The notes beneath the pieces were generated by a model. It was not told the origin of the DNA and did not search any database. It saw nothing but the letters and a program-made list of their open reading frames with translations. Of a DNA stretch of 64,000 bases, positions 24,457-35,909 are shown piece after piece. A program made the position numbers and the translations under genes. Source of the stretch: Gibbula magus (Eukaryota > Mollusca > Gastropoda > Trochida > Trochidae); assembly GCA_936450465.1 (NCBI GenBank), contig OW388304.1, forward strand, positions 40,610,914 to 40,674,913, written 5' to 3'. Numbering within the stretch: position 1 is the stretch's first letter; every line of letters begins with the position of its first letter.

Positions 24457-25510
24457 AGGGGCAGTAGCACGTTTTTCCGGTGAAATAAGTCGATGAAATG
24501 CATTTGAAAAATAATGTCACCAACAGTAAAACACTCTTCCCTCTTCGGAAAATCAAGTTAAAAATCAGTGTACATGGTTCCGTAAAGCCATGGGAATCTT
24601 TTTTTGTCATTCCAAATAATAAAATGTGTTCACAATAAAATGGCCGCCATGCAATTTTTACTTTATAGGCAATACCATTATTACCCCTACGGAAAATTGG
24701 TTTGTGTTATAAAATGTTTTATCCTCTAAAGTAAATATAAACTAGAAAGTGTTTTTACCCGTTAAAACAGATGTCTCCCCCTTCCTCAAATGCTCCAAAC
24801 CTCTAAACAATACTATCATAAAGCACCATTAATGTTCTCTGTATAATTCAACTTGAATAAATAACTTATCAACTCCATATTGTAGCAAACAAAATATTCA
24901 AAATTCTAAATTCTGACAAATCTTGTTATGTTGAGTAAGTAAACAACAAACCAGTGCTTGTATTATGAGAGGTTTATTACTTAAGACAAACAATTAAGAC
25001 AGTTTAACATTTTTGGTGATTATTGGTCAAATAGTTTTAGAGATCTGCTCCGGAAACGAACACTACCCTTGACAAAGACTAAGTTCAAATTGTTGCATGG
25101 AAATACAAAAAATACAAAAAATAAAAAATAAAAATTATCTCTAACCCCCAAAAGGCACATCTGCATGGTATGGAGAGGCAGCATACCAAGTTTGGTGATG
25201 ATTGGTCACATAGTTTTAGAGATCTGCTCCGGAAATGAATACACCCTTGAGAAAGACTAAGTCCAAATAGATGAGGTGGAAATAAAAAAAAAATTAAATT
25301 TAAAAAAATCTCTTACCCCCAAAAGGCACATCTACACGATATGGAGAGACAGTATACCATAGTTTTAGAGATCTGCTCCGGAAACGAAATGGGAACGCCA
25401 ACGCCAATATGTCTCACGACCCTTCGGGGGGAGACATAATGACATAAACTATCATTATAAATGGAAAATTTGAATAAATTAAATTTGCAAAAAATTGTGC
25501 TACTGCCCCT
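24457..25510. mobile_element. TTAA MITE with nested insertion (block A)
   Basis: Same family as 8136-8490, flanked by TTAA. About 700 bp (24738-25438) interrupt it between AAATATAA and TGACATAAACT, ending in CTTCGGGGGGAGACATAA. The insert has tandem ~170-bp internal units (AGATCTGCTCCGGAAA three times). Confidence 0.88.
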
Positions 25511-26333
25511 TTAATTATATAATAATAAATATATAAACAAACTACTTATACTTCTTGTGTTGACATTTTTGACTGTTATCTCCAGGCCTTGCAATTGTTG
25601 TTATCAATAGCCAGATAGGATAGGTTATGGGAGAACGATAAAGAAAGGTCAAGCATCGAAACAGCACTTTAAAAGTAGGGTTCTATTGCCGTATGTTTTA
25701 TGGAAAGAATTTTGCAGGTATATTCCATCCACAACTTTCCCTGCAAGGCATAACTCTCGTCGGTCTCCATCACTGGCTAATTAAAGCTTTGCCGCATTTT
25801 TCTAACTTTTCTGTGCTAGTGTAGTGACGCCCTGCACCTGCACATATAGCTCTGCTATGATACCACAGAAAAGTTAAGGAAATGCAACAAGGCTTAAATT
25901 AGCCAGTGATGGAGACTGGTTTGAATTAAGACTTGCGGCTTGAAGTTTGTTTATACGAAATACATGATCTACACAATCTGGTTCAAACATTGGTGAGGGT
26001 AACAAACATTACTACCACATAACAAGACATTGTTGATTAATTTAATGATAAGTTATATGTTACTTGAATATATATTCTATCCATATATTATGTTTTATGG
26101 TTAAAAAGTTAAAATCAATAAAGATACAGTGTGTTTCTATAAGTGTTTTTCATTAAATTGAATATTCTGGTATGCGGTAGCTTTCATACATGCCAAAAAT
26201 CAAATGTGCTGATTTATGTCCAGATCACTTAACTTGCATATTTAACCCTTGAATGCCAAATATTTGACAATAACTTGCTTAATAACAACTTAATACATGA
26301 TGAGAAGCCAAATCCATGTGCCCATTTACAAGT

Positions 26334-26630
26334 ACCGTATTTCCTCCGATAGGGGCCCGGACCCTTATTAACATTTAAGGGCTCTTAACCCCCGGCTCGG
26401 AGGCTCGGCCCTTATTTCATTATTAGGTTTGACCAATGCACGTGATAATCTCTGATAACTGACGAAAATGTCTTAGAATAACTCAAACTCCTCGCCATTT
26501 GGCGTAAACCTAATTTAGCATGGTAGTTTAACCCTCTTAGTACCTGGGAACATATATGGGGAATATTATCCAGTAGGGGTGATCATTGATGCGATTTAAA
26601 CCCTATTAGAGGAAATGCAGTATACCATTT
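26334..26630. mobile_element. MITE with TACCGTATTTCCTC termini (block A)
   Basis: Termini TACCGTATTTCCTCCGATAG and TATTAGAGGAAATGCAGTAT are inverted. The interior has short GGCCCGG(A)CCCTTATT modules. The block B copy is 46993-47390 with more modules. Confidence 0.75.
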
Positions 26631-26896
26631 ATATGATCCATTGAACAATACCAGCAAATATGTCTCTTTGTCTATATATAAGTTTTCAAAATTATGTTGG
26701 AGCAATTGACCCATGCCAGCTAGGGTTTCGATCATAATTACGACTAAACATCTTTATATTGTCACTACACTGAATAAATTGTCACTAAAAGGGTAATTTT
26801 TGTCAACAGTCAATACCTCTTGATAAAATAACAACCTTGGTAACTTTTGACATACCGGGTACTAGTATTTGACTACAATAACTATATGAGTGTCCC

Positions 26897-27078
26897 TTTA
26901 AAGGTGCATCCATTGTGTTGTTGTGGGTCATATATGCCCAATGTATGTTATGTTATGTTAAGTACTGACTGTTGCCAAAAATTGCCATTTTGATGATTAT
27001 TTGAACTGAAACAGCACATATCGTATGTTGGTACGTATGTCAGCCAAATAAAATTTTATGAAACATAATGGATGTATC
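26897..27078. mobile_element. TTAA MITE downstream of PGP copy A
   Basis: Same family (AGGTGCATCCATTGTG...GGATGTATCT), shortened interior. It lies ~40 bp past the stop codon of PGP copy A and so probably within its 3' UTR. The block B partner is at 47636-47819. Confidence 0.8.
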
Positions 27079-27116
27079 TTTAAGATAAAAATATAGTATC
27101 CTAGAATCCACAATCA

Positions 27117-30100
27117 TCACTTTGAACTTTGTTGCATCATCCCCTCCAGATCTCCCAGACAGGAAGTGAACAAGTCTGGTAACTCTTCTGGCTTGAAGGT
27201 TGGGTTATCTCCCTTGATGTCCTCAAGGGAGGTCACTCCACTTAGAACCAGGAGGGACTTCAGACCACAGCCCTTTGCCAGGCCTATATCAGTGTTTATC
27301 CTGTATTGAAGAGAAGCAAAAAGGTTTATTAGACATAAATGTTTTGGAATATAAATATGTAAACCTGGATTTTTTAAAGCTCTCTTATCCATCAACATTT
27401 ATTAAGGACATCTTAGCGCTATGATAGCTTCTATAATATATGTTGCTGGAATAGTGATTACCGTATATTACCGGATATAAGTCGAGAATGTGATACAAAA
27501 AATTAGAGGTCAAGGAGGGGGGTCCACTTATTATGTAGCAGATCCAAAAATCTAGAGGCCAGGTAAGTATCTGCCAGCCCAGCGAGTCGAACGGACGATG
27601 TTTACACCGGAAGCAATTCACAAACATTGATGTCCAGTCAATATTAAAATCATTGAATAAAACCATATGCTTTATTGTTGTCTTTTTAAAATACAAATAT
27701 AGCGTGATATACGAGGGGCGTTCAATAAGTGTTGCAACTTCAATATAAAACCAACTCGCGTAGTCAATTTTTTACTTTTATTTTTCAATATAGTTACCCT
27801 TCACCTCAATACACTTATTCCATTTCTCTTTAAGACTTTTGATGCCGCTTTTGTAGAAGTCTTCCGTTTGCCCCCCTAACCACGCCTCTGTGGCAGCTTC
27901 GACGTCTTCGTCATCCCGGAAGTGCCTTCAACGTAGGGCGGATTTCAGGTTTCTGAACAGGAAGTAGTCACTGGGGGCTAGGTCTGGGCTGTAGGGTGGG
28001 TGGTTAAGCTGTTCGAATCCACAATCACGTATAGCGGCCTGTGCAACTCTTGACTTGTGGACTGGAGCGTTGTCATGCAAAATCAGAACACCACGTGTCA
28101 ACATTCCACGGCGTTTCTGTCGAATTGTCTTTCGCAATTCTTGCATTAGGTTGGCATAATATTGACCATTCATTGTAGTTTTGGTTAGCAAGTAATCAAT
28201 TAATAATATGCCTTTTGCATCCCAAAAGATTGTCGCCATAACCTTGCCAGCTGATGGTTGAGTGCGAAACTTCAGGGGAGGCGGTGAACTCGGGTGCTTC
28301 CATTGCTTGGATTCCAGTTTAGTTTCCGGGTCCCAGTGGTGGATCCAGGTTTCGTCACCTGTCACCAGACGAGACAAAAACCTGGCTTCATCCGCATTAA
28401 ACCGATCCAGGAGCTCCATGCAACTTTCGGTTCTTTTCTGGCGATCTTGTGCTGTGAGGTTTCTGGGTACCCATCTTGCAGATACCTTGGACATACCAAG
28501 ATGGTCATGAATTATTTTTTCAACACTTCCAACTGATATCTGGAATTCCAAAGACAGTTCAGAAACTTTAACACGGCGGTCAGCTAAAATTCGTCTTTCG
28601 ATAGCGGCAATAACTTCCGGTCGGGTGACTTCAGATGGCCTGCCTGACCGTGGGTCATCGTCTAAGGACTGAAGAGACCAGCGACAAACTGTTGAAAAGT
28701 TAGGAGCATCCTTACCCATCACATTACACATACGATTATGTATTTCTGTAGCTTTGCATCCCTCTTTAGTAAGGAACTTGATCACAGCGCGTTGTTCATG
28801 TTTGAGAGAATCCATGATTATGGAGACCCCTAGGTCAGCGCAGCTATTATAACTAAATAATTGTTATGTCTAGAAATTGTTTTGACATGTGTCAATGTTA
28901 TGTTTTGACTATAGTAACACCTGCTATAAGCTGACACTGTTTATGTAAACACCAATGCCCCGCTTGCAACACCTATTGAACGCCCCTCGTATGAATAAAA
29001 AAAACCATTTCAATCACGAAAGTTCATTAAAGTTTATATTATAATCTTCACTATTACCTGACAAACTTCGATCGATATCTAGCCTTGATGTAAGTAGAGT
29101 GACCCAATATGTCATTCTGATGAGTTTGGTAGACAAGACTCATGTTGTCTACAGTGAAATGGGTATAGTGATAAATTATAAATTAAAGTACCGGTAGATG
29201 ATCACTGATCGATCTTCTTATACGGTGACTGCCAATATTGCTTGATTTTAAGTGACTTCAATGGCTGGTTAATTTTTATTCCCGCATTACACACGCAGGG
29301 TATCTAGTTGTGTCACAGATAAAAATACCTGAGGTATACAAAGTGACAAGCTAAGGGCACTGGGCCATAAGTTTTGGCAGCTTTCTCAGTCTCATTAAAA
29401 TCGACAGTTTTCCGATAAATATATAAGTTGCAAAATAGTACATTCATCAGGATACGAACTCACAAAAGCTTCTGGTGCATCATCCTTTGTCTGTTCCGAA
29501 TGTTTTCAAAGCGGCAACCATTTAAAAACTATGTGATTGGTCAGCTATTTGACTACCCTTTGTCTGCGCTAACCTGGTATGGAACATGGGCCTATACGGG
29601 TGTCCTCAGACCGTGTGGTGAGGAATCTATAGAACCAGTTCGTATCCCGATATGGACTATTTATGAGATTCAATTCCTTGGAACAGGGTCGATTTTAATC
29701 AGACTGGCGTCTATCAAAACCATTGCAATGGATGTAGCTCAGTTGGTAGAGTGTCCGCTCTTCACCCGGAAGTTCGGGGTTCGATTCCCGGCCGTGTCAT
29801 ACCAAAAGACGTTAAAAGATGGGAGTTGTTGCTTCCTTGCTTGGCGCTCAGCATTATAAGGATAGAACAACGCATGAACTGGCGCTGCACTGTGGCTGGA
29901 CCGGGTGCCAATGGTGAATTTCCAAATTTACATTGTAATGAGGATAATAAAGTGTTATTATTATTATTAAACTATTCGTACCTATCTCCAACCATGCAGC
30001 ATCTAGCCGGAGCGAGGTTGTGGGCTTTCTGAAGAACTTCAAACATTGTTTTCTCAGGTTTACCCAAGATAATCGGCTCTCGTCGACTCGGCAGTTTGAC

Positions 30101-33100
30101 TGCATGTACCATTGTTCCTGTTCCTGAAATAATCATTGAATACAGTGAGAGCTCATTTATCAACACGATTTGCTTACAGTTGAATATCATCCGGATAGCA
30201 AGTCATGCGGTTAAGTGAATCATTATTTGCATAGAAATGTATAGATGATTTGAGATTCTACTCTGCGGATTAACGGATATACAGCGTCCAGATAAACAGG
30301 GTCTCACTATACCACTTACCCGGTAGTCTAAATCAACTCAAAATTGAGTTTGCAAATGTTTAATATTTGTTCTTCTTTGTAAATCATAACCCTTTCACCA
30401 CTAAGAAACATGAACGCTAATACATTTTCTGGCCTCTGTAGAGGTATTGTTATATCTCACCTGGTATTGTTATATCTTACTGTTATATCATATCTGGTAT
30501 CAATATATCTCACCCGGTATCAATACATCTCACCTGGTATCAATACAACGTCCCAATGCAAGGCATAACTTTTGCCAGTCTCCATTACTGGCTGATTTAG
30601 GCCTTGCAGTATTTCCTTACAAAATCTGTGTTTAGAAATCCAGGCCCGCTATGCATTTCTGGTGTAGCGATTCACTATCTTGACACAACAAGGCAAGGGA
30701 AATACCGCAAGGGTTAAATCAGCCAGTAATGCAAACTGGCAAGAGTTATGCCTTCCGTTTGGAAGTTGGTATCAATATTTACCGATCAACTCCATTGTTT
30801 GTACCACGGTGGTAACCTCCTTACACACCTCTTATTTGCTCATGCTCAGGTGGTATACACTGCATTATATACCTCAAGGCCCAAGGAGGTTATAATTTAG
30901 CATGAGGCCCTCCATTTCGCACCTCATAATTTCAAAGACCGGTAAGGTAATCGATCTCCAAAATTTTCAGAAGCGAAACCGCGGGATTCCAACCTACAAC
31001 CCTTCGCTCTGTGGCCCAAGATTTATACCATTAGACCACAAAGGATTGGTGAATATGAAGGGATTGATTTGTGATATCTATTCTGCTCTCCTCAAACTTT
31101 AAAAGTTAATTTTCACTGTTCACGTGATATTTTAGAAATGTGATTATTTTTCGGTATATGAAATTTGCAACAACCTCATCCTCTAGCGTTCAAGTAAAAT
31201 TTCTAAATGTAAATTTTTTAAAAGTAAAGCGTATGGGATTCGAACCCATAACCTTTCAAACTGTAGTCCAAGACTGTACCACTAGGCCACAGCGGATTGG
31301 TGAATAAAAAGCTATTGACTATTGAGGTCTATTCCGCTCTCCTCGAATTTAATGAAATTAATTTGTGTTTTTTTGCGCTTTAAACTACGTCCTGCCAGCT
31401 CGACGTCTTTTGATCAAATGAACAAATGAATTAAATAAATGACTTGTTGATCGGTAAGACGGTTACCAGCCTCGTTTTGAGTGGGTATGAATTGTAACAC
31501 CGATGCTTCGCGGCTCGTTGTCACGCACTGCAAGTGCATCGGTGTTACAATTCATACCCACTCAAAACTCGACTGGTAACCTTTACATCTCACCTGGTAT
31601 CAATATTCCTCACCTGGTATCAATATATCTCACCTGGTATCAATATATCTCACCTGGTATCAATATATCTCACCTGGTATCAATATACCTCACCTGGTCT
31701 CAATATACCTCACCTGGTATCAATATATCTCACCTGGTATCAATATATCTCACCTGGTATCAATATACCTCACCTGGTATCAATAAACCTCACCTGGTAT
31801 CAATATATCTCACCTTGTATCAATATATCTCACCCGGTATCAATATACCTCACCTGGTATCAATATATCTCACCTGGTATCAATATATCCCACCTGCAGA
31901 CATGCCTATCCGTTTTTGTAAGAAATACTAGGAGCACCTTTAAAAAATAGTAATTTCAGCCAATTAATAGTAAGGTAACTATAATAAGCACTACATTATT
32001 TATAACTCGTTTCGATTCGGGGCTTTCATTTCGTTACTTCGAGACAAACTCGGTGTAACAGAATTCTTACGAATGAATAATTGAACAGTCATGCGCACTG
32101 CCATATTTATCAATTTGTTTACTTCCTGGTTTTGACAGTAACTGTTGATTTGTGTTTACATAAGTATTACTAGCTTTTCGTTCATCAAAACAGTTAATAA
32201 ATGACAAACACAGGTAAGTTCACACACAGAGTTTATTAGAAATACAGACGATTTATGAAAAGAGAAATAAAATTAATTTTATTTTGATTTATTTGATTTT
32301 ATCGTATTTTTTCTACTCAATCGTAAGGTCGTGATTTGACCCAAAAAATAGTAAGGATTACATCAATATCATAAGGGTAGGCATGTCTGCACCTTGTATC
32401 AATATATCTCACCTGGAATCAATATATCTCATCTAGTATCAATATACCTCACGTGTTATCAATATATCTCACCTGGTATCAATATATCTCATCTGGTATC
32501 AATATACCTCACGTGTTATCAATATATCTCACCTGGTATCAATATATCTCACCTGGTATCAATATACCTCACGTGTTATCAATATATCTCACCTGGTATC
32601 AATATATCTCATCTGGTATCAATATACCTCACGTGTTATCAATATATCTCACCTGGTATCAATATATCTCACCTGGTATCAATATATCTCATCTGGTATC
32701 AATATACCTCACGTGTTATCAATATATCTCACCTGGTATCAATATATCTCACCTGGTATCAATATACCTCACGTGTTATCAATATATCTCACCTGGTATC
32801 AATATATCTCACCTGGTATCAATAAATCTCACCTGATATCAATATATCTCATCTGGAATCAATAAATCTCACCTGGCATCAATATATCTCACCTGGTATC
32901 AATATATCTCACCTGGTATAAATATATCTTACCTGGTATAAATATATCTCACCTGGTATAAATATATCTCACCTGGTATCAATATATCTCACCTGGTATC
33001 AATATATCTCACCTGGTATCAATATATCTCACCTGGTATCAATATATCTCACCTGGTATCAATATATCTCACCTGGTATTGTTATGTCTCCACCTGCGGG

Positions 33101-35503
33101 AAGGTGTGTGTCCTCGTTAGTACCAAGAAATAGACAATCCTTTCTCTGCAGGTAGCTTGATGCTTTTATAATCTTGGGATAACTCAAATACTTGTCGAAA
33201 CCAACCAATACACAATTTATCTGCAAGGAAAGAAATAAATAATTCAACATTGCACTTTAGTTCTTTTGATTTTTACCATCTATTTATTAAATAACTAAAT
33301 TTTTGCTTTAACACTATTACTTGAATAATATTCTTATTTACTAAAGTGATCACATTATTGGAATTATCTAGTTAGGCCAGATACTTACAAAAACTTTAAC
33401 ACATTGAACGTGTACAAACCTCTGGGTCTAGTTTTTGTTTCAACCATTCAGGAAAAAAGGCATCAATGTTCTCTTGGTCAGGCTGAAAGAAAATATTTAC
33501 ATAATTAAAAACGTTTGCTCTCTAGCCATTGGCTCTCAGTCTGATCAAAATTGACTGCTTTCTGAGGAAATAAACGACGCAAAACAGATTTCAAAACAAC
33601 TGAAAACATGCGTAAAATAGGCAAATATCAAAAGTTCTGGAAAAGTTTACGAATACACCGTATATCAATATACCTCACCTGGTATCAATATATCTCACCT
33701 GGTATCAACCAATCTCATTAAAATCAGATCACTGTGCATTTGATCTGAGTACTACTTTTACTCCAGCCAATCAAAGATGAGGTTAAGGAATTCTACGACT
33801 GATTCGAAATCTGATCTTGTCAGTGATTGGTTGAATTTACGGAAGGTCAAAGGTCACAAGACATGACCCCTACAAAACAGTTATTGACAAGCCAAAGTGT
33901 GCACACATGATTTTTATGACATGAGTTACGTTTCACAACAAGTACCTACTCACCCCGACACCCACATGCTTGATGTTGAATTTATCCAACTCCGTCGCCA
34001 TAGCTGGATTTCCGACAAGATACACCTTTCCAGAGAAGTTCATGTTCTTCAAATAAAGAGCGGCGATAAAAGCTGTACAGACTATTTCATCCTGAAAAAT
34101 AAATAAAACGTCTTGTCGGTTTCAAAGGTATAACGATGACATTTGAAATCTCATTTTATTTTTTCAAATGAGTTTCCCTCAATTAGAAAATGCCAGATTA
34201 TTGTGAGATGAAAGATCTTTTAGTTCAATACCACTTCCAAGAGAATTAAGATTATATACGCCACGGCAGTCGGCAGTCTCATTAAAATCGTGTTCTGAAC
34301 CAATTTAGAGCAGCCAAAGCCCAGTCAAATATCTGACCAATCACATCATAGTTTTGCTGTATTCGGAACAGACGAAAGGATAGCTGTTTGGAGTAATCTG
34401 CCCCTAGCTTTTCACACCAAAAACTTTTGTTGGACGTCTTGTGATTGGTTAACTGAATTGCGTCAGAACATGGGAGTCTACAGGCTGTTATCAGACAGTT
34501 TTAAGAGGAAACGATATGAGTTAGTATCCAGGTAGTTGCACTAATTTGGGATTTTTATACCTCGGAAAACCGTTGATTTTCATCAGACTGCTGCAACTGG
34601 TAAAGTTATGGGAGAATTAGAAGCCTACAACATCTTGCTCCACCACAAGACTCTGATTTTGTTAAATACGTTTGACTCGTAACTCTTTCTGGATGGATGT
34701 GTTTCTTTTTATAGCATGCATATTATCAGGTAATGAAATGTTGTGATATGAAAGTTGATGACTGTGGAAAGCAGTGCCAATATTGCTTAATTTTGTGGCT
34801 GTGCACTCACAACCCCCATCCTCGCGAAGGTATAAGCTGCCTTTGCACCAAGGGTATGAAAGTTGCATTAGCATACCTTATACCCTGAGACAGGATGTCA
34901 CAACCCTCATCCACCACCCATCAAATAAATGTTCTATACCAGTTTGTGTGTCAGAACATACTCCTATATGGGCAGTCATCTGACTCCATGGAGAGGAGAC
35001 TCCCGAGCGATATGAGTTTGTATCCCGGCAGATGCACTATTTTGCGACATTTACTCCTTGGATTTGAGTTGAGATGAGGTGAGTTGGGTTTTAACACCGC
35101 TTTCAAGAGTATTTCACTTATATCACGGCTGCTAGTATTATGGCAGGGAGAAAGCCCACAACACCATGTGGCTATGCATTGCGGTGAAACCTGCAAGCAT
35201 CGGCTGGAACTAGCGAACCTTTGGTGGTACTACGCTGAAATTCAGTGTAGCATTGCACCCAAACCTTACTGCGTGTAGAACAGTTCTCTACTGCAGACAA
35301 AGTTGCCGTGCCCCTGGCGGGACAGTCGATTTGAATCAGACTGGGATAATAGTATCCATTTCAATGATGAATAAAATATGTTTAAACCATAATAGTATAT
35401 TATGAATTACCTCTTCAGCATTGTAGCCATATTTCTTGCACTTCTCTGCGTACTGTTGACGTGTACTAGTGCTGTTGTTTGTGATGTAGAAAATTTTCTT
35501 TCC
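27117..35503 (-). CDS. PGP: PGP/PDXP-type HAD phosphatase, partial copy A (exons 3-8)
   Basis: Exons matching copy B lie at 35503-35411, 34091-33954, 33482-33420, 33220-33073, 30123-29982 and 27300-27117, with identical lengths (93, 138, 63, 148, 142, 184 nt) and intact GT-AG boundaries. No stops or frameshifts are seen. HAD motifs II (TNNS), III (GKP) and IV (GDRINTD) are present. Exons 1 and 2, with motif I, are missing: the sequence enters a 200-N gap 13 bases beyond exon 3. By eye only two amino-acid differences from copy B occur (N/D near the end of exon 3, L/V in exon 7 before GKP), while other exon differences are silent and introns differ freely. Copy A also lacks a 12-bp stretch before the exon 3 acceptor, which leaves a usable AG. 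Intron 7 carries a mariner absent from copy B. It could be an allele, a truncated paralogue, or a full gene interrupted by the gap. Confidence 0.85.
27712..28989 (-). mobile_element. mariner element in intron 7 of PGP copy A
   Basis: A 1,278-bp element with ~26-bp terminal inverted repeats beginning CGAGGGGCGTTCAATA (one internal mismatch), flanked by TA at 27710-27711 and 28990-28991. Copy B has the intact empty site (GTGATATATGAATAAA, near 49570), so insertion and single-TA target duplication can be read directly. The insertion therefore post-dates divergence of the two blocks. Confidence 0.97.
27778..28815 (-). pseudogene. mariner transposase, one premature stop
   Basis: The frame opens at an ATG at 28815 and encodes a mariner transposase: N-terminal HTH region, a PRSGRP linker block, then TGDETW, HDNAPVH and SPDLAPSDY. 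The three acidic residues are present with the family's DD34D spacing. A TGA at 27930-27928 (codon 296) interrupts the frame, which then continues open to a natural TAA at 27780-27778, for 345 codons. By comparison with the family, a few residues seem missing between the HTH (CRW) and the SLDDDPRSGRP block. The catalytic core is whole, but the protein would lose its C-terminal ~50 residues. It could supply TIR-binding protein but is probably not autonomous. Outer frames carry only shadow ORFs. Confidence 0.93.
28992..29576. other. PGP intron 7 sequence
   Basis: AT-rich intron between the mariner and the SINE, with a CAGTCTCATTAAAATCGAC repeat end at ~29387. Block B differs here by two insertions. 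No independent feature seen. Confidence 0.6.
29730..29970 (+). mobile_element. tRNA-derived SINE, family 2 (intron 7, block A)
   Basis: Plus-strand head GGATGTAGCTCAGTTGGTAG (A box) and GGGGTTCGATTCCCGG (B box) resembles a tRNA. A ~150-bp body and a 3' end AATAAAGTGTTATTATTATT follow. The (TTA)n tail suggests mobilisation by a CR1/L2-type LINE, an inference. Confidence 0.9.
30557..30755. mobile_element. Foldback MITE (GCAAGGCATAAC family)
   Basis: Termini GGCATAACTTTTGCCAGTCT and its near-complement are inverted over ~50 bases with a degenerate interior. Relatives lie at 25743-25938 (block A) and 46351-46540 (block B). Confidence 0.8.
30925..31105 (-). mobile_element. tRNA-derived SINE, family 3, diverged copy
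   Basis: On the minus strand CACCAATCC precedes a tRNA-like head (GTGGTCTAATGGTATA) with a decayed B box (GGTTGGAATCCC). The flanking AGAGCAGAATAGATATCAC matches the copy at 31200-31345. Confidence 0.7.
31200..31345 (-). mobile_element. tRNA-derived SINE, family 3
   Basis: Minus strand: GTGGCCTAGTGGTACAGTC (A box) and GGGTTCGAATCCCATACG (B box). The anticodon stem does not pair well, so it is called a SINE head and not a tRNA gene. It belongs to an insertion in the copy A minisatellite. Confidence 0.7.
31461..31581. repeat. Long hairpin
   Basis: Arms 31461-31506 and 31536-31581 pair over 46 bases almost perfectly (GGTTACCAGC...ACACCGATGC against GCATCGGTGT...CTGGTAACC) around a 29-base loop. 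Confidence 0.93.
31896..32390. mobile_element. TIR element inserted in the minisatellite
   Basis: Termini GCAGACATGCCTATCC and GGGTAGGCATGTCTGC are inverted, flanked by ACCT on both sides (31892-31895, 32391-32394). The 495-bp insert splits copy A's array and is absent from copy B. The family is not identified. Confidence 0.85.
33661..33707 (-). repeat. Two displaced minisatellite units in intron 4 of copy A
   Basis: Two monomers of the intron 6 minisatellite lie in the intron between exons 4 and 5, about 590 bp from the array's exon edge. Copy B has an uninterrupted sequence at the matching place (~53705), so these units were added in A or lost from B. Confidence 0.85.
34092..35075. other. 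PGP intron 3 sequence
   Basis: Intron between exons 4 and 3, conserved with 54096-55183. It includes a CAGTCTCATTAAAATC element piece at 34270-34420. Short ORFs on both strands are equally present in B but show no domain or codon bias. Confidence 0.6.
35076..35322 (-). mobile_element. SINE family 1, head-truncated (block A)
   Basis: Carries the SINE body from GAGGTGAGTTGGG to CCCCTGGCGGGA but lacks the tRNA-like head; the join runs into ACAGTCGATTT. Copied at 55184-55431 in block B. Confidence 0.88.
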
Positions 35504-35516
35504 CTGAAATTTTATA

Positions 35517-35716
35517 NNNNNNNNNNNNNNNNNNNNNNNNNNNNNNNNNNNNNNNNNNNNNNNNNNNNNNNNNNNNNNNNNNNNNNNNNNNNNNNNNNNN
35601 NNNNNNNNNNNNNNNNNNNNNNNNNNNNNNNNNNNNNNNNNNNNNNNNNNNNNNNNNNNNNNNNNNNNNNNNNNNNNNNNNNNNNNNNNNNNNNNNNNNN
35701 NNNNNNNNNNNNNNNN
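35517..35716. other. Assembly gap (200 N)
   Basis: Exactly 200 N, probably a placeholder of unknown true length. PGP copy A stops here after exon 3. Confidence 0.99.
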
Positions 35717-35878
35717 CCTCCGCCGCCGCCGCCGCCGCCGCCTCCTCCTCCTCCTCCTCCTCCGCCGCCGCCGATTCCTCCTCCTCCTCTGCCGCCGCCG
35801 TCGCTGGAGGAGGAATCGGCGGCGACGGTGGCGGCGGCGGCGGCGGCGGAGGAGGAGGAGGAGGAGGAATCGGCGGCT

Positions 35879-35909
<31 letters not shown>

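Larger units (their letters stand above)
30548..31583. mobile_element. Composite insertion inside the copy A minisatellite
   Basis: About 1 kb of non-repeat sequence splits the array: a foldback MITE (30557-30755), two SINE family 3 copies and a hairpin (31461-31581). Copy B's array is continuous here. Confidence 0.85.
30443..33072 (-). repeat. Splice-donor minisatellite, intron 6 of PGP copy A
   Basis: A 20-bp monomer, read on the minus strand as ATACCAGGTGAGATATATTG, is tandemly repeated directly from the exon 6/intron 6 junction at 33073. It joins the last 7 exon bases (ATACCAG) to the donor GTGAGATATATTG. Blocks are 30443-30547, 31586-31895 (~15 units) and 32391-33072 (~34 units), separated by two insertions. 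The distal units at 30443-30480 read GGTATTGTTATATCTCACCT on the plus strand and keep 13 exon-like bases. In 32447-32790 a three-unit higher-order repeat carries a CACGTG variant that loses the CAG|GT donor. Confidence 0.95.
19072..35510 (+). repeat. Large duplicated block A
   Basis: This block matches 38505-55620 in the same order and orientation: integrase-like exon, SINE, GGGCCCGG MITE, LINE 3' debris, TTAA MITEs, PGP exons 8 to 3. The left breakpoint is where similarity begins (CACATTTATATCATTTCACT). The right end is the 200-N gap. Aligned stretches differ by a few substitutions per hundred bases plus many indels; no exact identity was computed. Confidence 0.9.

Noticed and set aside
28262..28536. 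Plus-strand ORFs opposite the mariner transposase
   Set aside because: Antisense shadows of the transposase reading frame.
30447..30895. Short plus-strand ORFs between minisatellite blocks
   Set aside because: They cover a foldback MITE and satellite units, with no conserved protein motif.
31503..31950. Plus-strand ORFs with repeated YQYISPGINISHLVS-like peptides (also at 32394-32836 and 51908-52141)
   Set aside because: They are translations of the 20-bp minisatellite; three frames of one repeat give the same peptide cycle. The coding strand of the gene is the other one.
32391..33072. CRISPR-like regular repeat array
   Set aside because: There are no unique spacers between repeats; the 20-mers are contiguous and the context is a eukaryotic intron.
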